From positions 1 to 64,000 of the forward strand of contig JAKSMP010000003.1 of the NCBI GenBank assembly GCA_024400505.1: a stretch of 64,000 nucleotides of DNA, in the 5' to 3' direction. Below, piece by piece: positions 59,029-64,000 of this stretch (position 1 is the first letter of the stretch; each line of letters starts with the position of its first letter). Below the pieces are notes generated by a model. The model did not search any database, was not told the origin of the DNA, and was given only the letters and a program-made list of their open reading frames with translations. Made by a program: the position numbers and the translations under genes. The DNA comes from Bacteroidales bacterium. Its GTDB lineage: Bacteria > Bacteroidota > Bacteroidia > Bacteroidales > P3.

Positions 59029-59901
59029 ATGAAAGTCAAAGTAGGTATTGCTCAGATGGCCTGTGTGGCCGACAAGCAGGAGAACATCCAACGCTACACC
59101 GAGAAGGTGCGCGAGCTCGCAGCAGGCGGAGCTCAGATTATCTGTTTGCAAGAATTATTTGCCTCCCTATATTTCTGCGATGAGGAGAAGTATGAAAACT
59201 TCCAACTGGCTGAATCTATCCCCGACGGCCCTACATGCAAGCATTTTATGTCTTTGGCCAAGGAGTTGGGCGTGGTGCTGGTGTGTTCCCTCTTCGAGAA
59301 ACGTGCCGAAGGGCTCTACCACAATACCACTGCCGTGATTGACGCCGACGGCTCCTATTTGGGCAAATATCGCAAAATGCATATCCCCGACGACCCCGGA
59401 TACTATGAGAAATTCTATTTCACTCCGGGCGACTTGGGCTACAAGGTGTTCAAAACCAAATATGCCACCTTGGGCGTGCTCATCTGCTGGGATCAGTGGT
59501 ATCCCGAGGCAGCACGCATCACCAGCCTTATGGGCGCCGAGCTGCTTTTCTTCCCCACAGCCATCGGCTGGGACGTGCATCAGGATGATCTCACCAACCG
59601 CGAACAATACGAGGCTTGGCAAACCATCCAGCGCAGCCATGCTGTAGCCAATGGGGTGCCCGTGATTAGCGTGAATCGCACCGGATTGGAAGGCGAAATG
59701 CAGTTCTGGGGCGGAAGCTTCATTACCAACGCTTTCGGCCGCTTGCTCTATCAAGCACCCCACTACGACGAAGCCCTACATATCCAGGAATTGGATCTGG
59801 AACAGTCCGACCACTACCGTCGCCACTGGCCCTACTATCGCGACCGCCGTATTGACAGCTATTCTCCCATACTGAAACGCTATATCGACGACGCAGAATA
59901 G
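59029..59901 (+). CDS. aguB: N-carbamoylputrescine amidase
   Basis: The protein has 290 residues, a nitrilase-superfamily amidase. The catalytic triad is Glu42 (CLQELFASLYF), Lys116 (YRKMHIPDDPGY) and Cys153 (GVLICWDQWYPEAAR). It converts N-carbamoylputrescine to putrescine, CO2 and ammonia. The agmatine deiminase gene, which supplies its substrate, follows after 56 bases, which makes the assignment firm. It has its own promoter. Confidence 0.95.
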   Translation: MKVKVGIAQMACVADKQENIQRYTEKVRELAAGGAQIICLQELFASLYFCDEEKYENFQLAESIPDGPTCKHFMSLAKELGVVLVCSLFEKRAEGLYHNTTAVIDADGSYLGKYRKMHIPDDPGYYEKFYFTPGDLGYKVFKTKYATLGVLICWDQWYPEAARITSLMGAELLFFPTAIGWDVHQDDLTNREQYEAWQTIQRSHAVANGVPVISVNRTGLEGEMQFWGGSFITNAFGRLLYQAPHYDEALHIQELDLEQSDHYRRHWPYYRDRRIDSYSPILKRYIDDAE

Positions 59902-59957
59902 GCGCAGCATGTAAGGCACTATCAACGCATTAATCTTAAACTCAAAAATAACAATTA

Positions 59958-61010
59958 ATGATCTCACCCAAGGAACTTGGATTCTACATGCCCGCCGAAT
60001 GGGCTGAACACAAAGCCACATGGCTCAGCTATCCTCACAACGAAGACTCTTGGCCTGGAAAGATTGAAACAATTTTCCCATCCTATCATTTGTTTATCAA
60101 AACACTGTCCGAAGATGAGGAAGTGCACATCAATGTGGATGACCAGCGAATGCAAGACCATGTGCAGGCTGCTTTGGAACAGATGAATGCCAACATGGCC
60201 AACATCTTCTTCCATCAGTTTCCCACCAATGATGCATGGTGCCGCGACCACGGTCCGGCTTTCCTCCTCAACCGACAGGATCCCACCAAGCGCGCCATTG
60301 TCAACTGGAATCACAACGCCTGGGGTGGGAAATATCCCTACCAATTGGACACCCAGATTCCTGTGCATATTTTCAACTACTTGAAAAATCACGAAGCCAG
60401 CTTGCAGCTCTTTGAGCCTGGCATTGTGATGGAGGGGGGCAGCATCGACGTGAATGGCGTGGGCGACCTCCTCACTACCACCTCCTGCTTGCTCAATGAG
60501 AATCGAAACCCCCACTTGAACCAAGGTCAGATAGAGGATTATCTGAGAGTGTATTATGGTGTGGATAATATTATCTGGCTGGGTGAAGGAATTGATGGCG
60601 ACGACACCGACGGCCATGTGGATGACCTCAGCCGTTTCATCTCTGAAGATACCATCATCACCGCTGTGGAAGAGAACGCTTGGGATGAGAATTACCAAGC
60701 GCTGCAAGACAACCTAAAGGCACTGAACCAATGCCGTCTGGCCAATGGCAAACAACCTACCGTGGTGGAATTGCCCATGCCCGATATGGTCACCTACGAC
60801 AACCAGCGCCTCCCTGCCAGCTATGCCAACTTTTACATTGCTAACAAGAAGGTAATCTTCCCCACCTATCGATGCGTGACAGACAACGAGGCTGCCTATA
60901 TTTTGGAGGAATGTTTCCCCAACCACGAGATTGTGGGCATCGACAGCACCGATATCGTTTGGGGCCTTGGCAGTTTCCACTGTCTCAGCCAGCAAGAACC
61001 TAAGCTTTGA
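59958..61010 (+). CDS. aguA: Agmatine deiminase
   Basis: The protein has 350 residues. It hydrolyses agmatine to N-carbamoylputrescine. The pentein-type catalytic cysteine is Cys342 in GLGSFHCLSQQEP, and the conserved AWCRDHGPAFL, MEGGSIDVNG and DTDGHVDDLSRF motifs supply the Asp/His partners. Pairing with aguB defines the agmatine route to putrescine; the arginine decarboxylase is not in the window. Confidence 0.95.
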   Translation: MISPKELGFYMPAEWAEHKATWLSYPHNEDSWPGKIETIFPSYHLFIKTLSEDEEVHINVDDQRMQDHVQAALEQMNANMANIFFHQFPTNDAWCRDHGPAFLLNRQDPTKRAIVNWNHNAWGGKYPYQLDTQIPVHIFNYLKNHEASLQLFEPGIVMEGGSIDVNGVGDLLTTTSCLLNENRNPHLNQGQIEDYLRVYYGVDNIIWLGEGIDGDDTDGHVDDLSRFISEDTIITAVEENAWDENYQALQDNLKALNQCRLANGKQPTVVELPMPDMVTYDNQRLPASYANFYIANKKVIFPTYRCVTDNEAAYILEECFPNHEIVGIDSTDIVWGLGSFHCLSQQEPKL

Positions 61011-61034
61011 TTAACCTAAAACTATAAGTATAGT

Positions 61035-61820
61035 ATGATACCCAAAGTAATTCATTACACATGGTTTAGCAACGACCCATTTCCTCCAACCGTTGAGAAA
61101 TGCATTGCCTCTTGGAAAAAGCACATGCCCGACTACACTTTGCGCCGTTGGGACATGGAAAGCATCAAAGATATTGACAATGTTTTTGTCAAAGAGGCTC
61201 TGGCCGAGAGAAAATGGGCTTATGTGGCTGACTATGTCCGCCTCTATGCTGTGTATCACGAAGGGGGCATATATCTCGACACCGATGTTGAGGTGTATCG
61301 TTCTTTCGACCCCTTCCTAAATCACAAACTCTTCATAGGTCAAGAGCAGTGGATGTATGTTTATGGCATTACTCTGCACCAAAATATGACTTCTCACTGT
61401 TTTGGTGCAGAGAAAGGTCATGGGTATCTCCTTCGTTGCCTGAATTATTTCAATGGACGGCATTTCATCACCTCTACCGACACAACTCTTCCTCTTGAAT
61501 TGCGATATCATTTTACTGTGCTACCTGTCATTCAAGCCAGGTTGATATACGATTACGATATCAAAACTATTTGGACTTATCCTCCTCGCATTCAACATGG
61601 AAAAGATGGCATCGTTGTCTATCCTCCGCTGTATTTCGACGCTGTCACCCCAGGCAAAAATCGTTATTGTCACCATTTTTGCCTGGGTGGTTGGCGTGGA
61701 GAGGATCACGCTCCTTGGACAACCGATTTGTCGTGGAAGAACAAAATACGCTGGAGAATAGAACGTGCCCTCAGGCCATATATCTTGAAACATTTCCGTT
61801 TCCTTTTCCGACCTGAGTAA
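61035..61820 (+). CDS. GT32-type glycosyltransferase
   Basis: The protein has 261 residues. It begins IPKVIHYTWFSNDPFPP and has LRRWDMESIKDID. The sugar-nucleotide motif is YLDTDVEVYRSFDPF (DXD), preceded by VADYVRLYAVYHEGG, all typical of the capsule/mannosyl GT32 family. The acceptor is unknown. It lies 24 bases after aguA but has no metabolic link to it. A strong terminator follows. Confidence 0.88.
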   Translation: MIPKVIHYTWFSNDPFPPTVEKCIASWKKHMPDYTLRRWDMESIKDIDNVFVKEALAERKWAYVADYVRLYAVYHEGGIYLDTDVEVYRSFDPFLNHKLFIGQEQWMYVYGITLHQNMTSHCFGAEKGHGYLLRCLNYFNGRHFITSTDTTLPLELRYHFTVLPVIQARLIYDYDIKTIWTYPPRIQHGKDGIVVYPPLYFDAVTPGKNRYCHHFCLGGWRGEDHAPWTTDLSWKNKIRWRIERALRPYILKHFRFLFRPE

Positions 61821-61826
61821 TAAGCA

Positions 61827-61870
61827 AGGGGCTTGTATCAACGAAAACGATACAAGCCCCTATTTCTTTT
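61827..61870 (+). terminator. Terminator after the GT32 gene
   Basis: A perfect 13-bp stem (AGGGGCTTGTATC/GATACAAGCCCCT) with a 9-base loop is followed by ATTTCTTTT. It lies between convergent genes and could serve both. Confidence 0.85.
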
Positions 61871-61881
61871 CAATTCAAAAT

Positions 61882-62943
61882 TTACTTGCGAATGATTTCG
61901 GTTGTACCTTGGGCGTTTTGAAGGGTGACTGTGGTGGAATGGGTTTTGCCATCGCGGTAGTAGCTCACTGGCACACGATCGCCGGGGGTGAAGCGGCCAA
62001 TCTCTTGCATCATCTCGGCAAAGCTGTTCACCTCCACGCCTGCCACGGTCAGCAGCAAGTCGCCTTTCAGTAGTCCGGCTTTCTCGGCAGCCGAATTGGG
62101 AACAACACGGCCTATCAACAGTCCGCGCACCTCGCTCAAGCCCATCTGCTTGGCTTTGTCCGATGTCATTTCATACACATTCAACCCTAACACAGCGCGT
62201 TGCACGTGTCCATATTTGCGCAAGTCGCCAGCCACTTTCTCTGCCAATTTAGAGGGGATGGCAAAGCTATATCCAGTATAATAACCGTCAGCTGAGGCAA
62301 TGGCTGTCACAACGCCAATCAGCTTGGCATTGGCATCAACGAGTGCTCCGCCAGAATTGCCAGGGTTTACAGCCGCATCAGTCTGGATAAACGATTCGAT
62401 GGGGCTTTCGCCTCGGCTGTTTTCAATCATGCCCATATTGCGCGCTTTGGCGCTGATGATGCCTGCCGTAACGGTGGAAGTGAGATTGAACGGATTGCCG
62501 ATGGCTAACACGGGTTGTCCCACCAAGGAGCTGTCGGAATTGCCAAAAGGAATGGGTCTAAGCCCCGTGGCATCCACCTTGATGACAGCCAAGTCGGTGG
62601 CAGGGTCGTTGCCCACTAGGATGGCGGGTAGTTCTCGTTTGTCGTTGAGGGTGACACTTATGCGTTCCGCATCCTGCACCACATGGTTGTTGGTGATGAT
62701 GTATCCATCGGTAGAAATAATCACTCCCGAGCCATAGGCGCTGTATTCTCGCCGCTGCATACCCTGGTTGATGTAGAAGCCGAAAAACGACTGGTAGAGT
62801 GGGGTGAGGCGGCTCTGGACAGTGCGTATATGAACCACGCCATCAATCGTTTGGGCTGCCACTTGGCTGAAATCGGTTACTTGCTGAGCCTGTGCTGATG
62901 TGAGACAAAACAAAAGCGCTAGTGATGCTAATACTTTTTTCAT
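61882..62943 (-). CDS. DegQ/HtrA-type periplasmic serine protease with one PDZ domain
   Basis: The protein has 353 residues. The signal peptide ends TSAQAQ. The trypsin-like triad is His87 (ITNNHVV), Asp117 (PATDLAVIKV) and Ser197 (NPGNSGGAL). One PDZ domain (about 250-345) follows, with LLIGRVVPNSAAEKAGLLKGD. It is shorter than DegP/DegQ of about 480 residues, which have two PDZ domains, and so resembles DegS-like single-PDZ forms but with a cleavable signal. It likely degrades misfolded envelope proteins. Confidence 0.92.
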   Translation of the reverse strand: MKKVLASLALLFCLTSAQAQQVTDFSQVAAQTIDGVVHIRTVQSRLTPLYQSFFGFYINQGMQRREYSAYGSGVIISTDGYIITNNHVVQDAERISVTLNDKRELPAILVGNDPATDLAVIKVDATGLRPIPFGNSDSSLVGQPVLAIGNPFNLTSTVTAGIISAKARNMGMIENSRGESPIESFIQTDAAVNPGNSGGALVDANAKLIGVVTAIASADGYYTGYSFAIPSKLAEKVAGDLRKYGHVQRAVLGLNVYEMTSDKAKQMGLSEVRGLLIGRVVPNSAAEKAGLLKGDLLLTVAGVEVNSFAEMMQEIGRFTPGDRVPVSYYRDGKTHSTTVTLQNAQGTTEIIRK

Positions 62944-63057
62944 AAATCAATTATTTTTGAGGTTCTTTTATTGCATTTATTTATGGTGTGAAATATTAAT
63001 CTACTACGAGGGATAAACAAAAAAGAAATATTTTTATTATATGTTTAAGTTTTTTTG

Positions 63058-63065
63058 TATCTTTG
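63058..63065 (+). promoter_or_regulatory. Promoter of the terminal glycosyltransferase
   Basis: TATCTTTG followed by CAAAT lies 25 bases before the ATG at 63090. Confidence 0.75.
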
Positions 63066-63089
63066 CAAATTCAAATTGTATAATAAAAG

Positions 63090-64000
63090 ATGAATATAAT
63101 AATAATTGGCACAGCATATCCCTATAGAGGTGGATTGGCAGCTTTCAATGAGCGCTTAGCCGGTCAGCTTCAGCAAGAGGGACATCAGGTGGAGATGTAC
63201 ACCTTCACGCTGCAATATCCCGGCTTTTTGTTCCCTGGGAAGACCCAATTTACCGATGATCCCGCCCCCAAAAAACTCACCATCACCCGTCGCATCAACT
63301 CATGCAATCCATTCAATTGGGTGTCGGCAGGACTCGAAATTGCTAAAAAGAGTCCCGATATAGTGATTTTTGCCTATTGGATGTCGTTCATGGCTCCTTG
63401 TTTCGGCACGTTGGCTCGCACCATCAAATGTCGTAGCAAGGCTTGTTGCTTAGGCCTTATCCACAACATGATACCTCATGAGACAAATATCCTTGACAAA
63501 CTGTTTCCGGGCTATTTTGTGAATGCGATGGATGGTTTTGTGAGCCTCTCGGAGTCGGTGGTGAAGGATATCAACACCTTTGACAAACACAACAAGCCCA
63601 AGCGCTGGGCACCACACCCCATCTACGATCACTACGGAGAACTGATTTCCAAAGAAGAAGCCCGCAGAAAACTTGGCTTGGATGTTAATGGCAAGTATGT
63701 GCTCTTTTTTGGTTTTATCCGCGACTATAAAGGACTCGACCTCCTGCTTGACGCTTTCGGCGATTTGCGACTGCAGGATAGCGGTGTGCGCCTGATAGCC
63801 GCAGGCGAGTTCTACGGCGACCCCCAACCTTATCTCGACCGAATCCGTTCCTTGGATATCAGCGATATTGTGGTATTGCACAACGACTATATAGCCGACT
63901 CCGAAGTGAATCTCTACTTCCGTGCTTGCGACATAGTGGCTCAGCCTTATAAGACTGCCACCCAGAGCGGTGTCACCCAAGTGGCATTCCACTTCGAGAA
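63090..64000 (+). CDS. Glycosyltransferase family 4 protein, cut by the window end
   Basis: The frame starts at ATG 63090 and is still open at 64000 (about 303 residues). The N-terminus IIIIGTAYPYRGGLAAFNER is a GT-B acceptor domain start. The donor half begins KYVLFFGFIRDYKGLDLLLD and continues RLIAAGEFYGDPQPYL and AQPYKTATQSGVTQVAFHF, where the EX7E-like region would begin. It is divergent from the protease gene. Acceptor and donor sugars are unknown. Confidence 0.85.
   Translation, partial: MNIIIIGTAYPYRGGLAAFNERLAGQLQQEGHQVEMYTFTLQYPGFLFPGKTQFTDDPAPKKLTITRRINSCNPFNWVSAGLEIAKKSPDIVIFAYWMSFMAPCFGTLARTIKCRSKACCLGLIHNMIPHETNILDKLFPGYFVNAMDGFVSLSESVVKDINTFDKHNKPKRWAPHPIYDHYGELISKEEARRKLGLDVNGKYVLFFGFIRDYKGLDLLLDAFGDLRLQDSGVRLIAAGEFYGDPQPYLDRIRSLDISDIVVLHNDYIADSEVNLYFRACDIVAQPYKTATQSGVTQVAFHFE

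Noticed and set aside
61035..61820. GT32 gene as part of a polyamine operon with aguA
   Set aside because: Spacing is compatible with cotranscription, but the function is in glycan synthesis and nothing links it to polyamines.

Overview
The window looks like a chromosomal segment of a Bacteroidales bacterium (Bacteroidota), probably Prevotellaceae or a near relative; the genus cannot be fixed from the sequence alone. The evidence is the promoter type (-7 box TAnnTTTG, typically TATCTTTG or TAATTTTG, with TTTG or TTG about 19-20 bases upstream) found in front of many genes, and several families typical of the phylum: fimbrillin-like lipoproteins, PUR/DUF3276, DUF5683, DUF4199, DUF3822, RprY, SprE/PorW-like TPR lipoprotein and kinase-RapZ fusion. 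No tRNA, rRNA, CRISPR array, intact insertion sequence or prophage was seen. Gene density is high and most genes are housekeeping.

Layout. 0-8 kb is the accessory-looking part: a membrane-anchored AraC-type regulator whose reading frame is broken at a run of 13 G (C on its coding strand), two paralogous cassettes each made of a ~60-residue peptide gene followed by a ~600-residue fimbrillin-like surface lipoprotein, and a DUF389 membrane protein between the cassettes. 7.9-8.7 kb is non-coding and holds two different tandem arrays, both with an 11-bp period, directly before dnaB. 8.7-19.3 kb: dnaB, a deoxyhypusine-synthase-like gene with an L-cysteine desulfidase-like gene, PUR protein, parAB, DUF5683, exbB-exbD-tonB, hslR, then an ECF sigma factor with a small membrane protein and a Spy-like periplasmic protein. 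19.4-27.2 kb: glycosyltransferases, signal peptidase I, cyclophilin, RprY, MBL hydrolase, DUF4199, GT2. 27.2-39.3 kb: ychF, SprE/PorW-like lipoprotein coupled to bactofilin and a kinase-RapZ fusion, DUF3822-rsmD, purC-CYTH-YfcC-M28. 39.2-49.7 kb: mostly reverse-strand genes (unknown exported protein, TPR protein, gyrA, gcvP) with clpC forward. 49.7-56 kb: a reverse pair (HExxH membrane protein, PD-(D/E)XK nuclease) divergent from sbcD-sbcC. 56-64 kb: DUF362 ferredoxin protein with a His-rich insert, GNAT, flavoprotein, aguB-aguA (agmatine to putrescine), GT32, a DegQ-like protease, and a glycosyltransferase cut by the window end.

How genes work together. The strongest candidate for an undescribed system is the left end: a regulator with a slippable homopolymer transcribed away from peptide/lipoprotein cassette 1, with a second cassette 4 kb on. 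This would fit phase-variable control of surface lipoproteins, but the regulatory link is inference. aguA and aguB give putrescine, a possible substrate for the deoxyhypusine-synthase-like enzyme at 10.3 kb. The nuclease/HExxH pair beside sbcDC suggests a DNA-repair or processing neighbourhood. Base composition shifts from GC-rich coding (9-17 kb, 51-57.6 kb) to AT-rich coding (23-46 kb).
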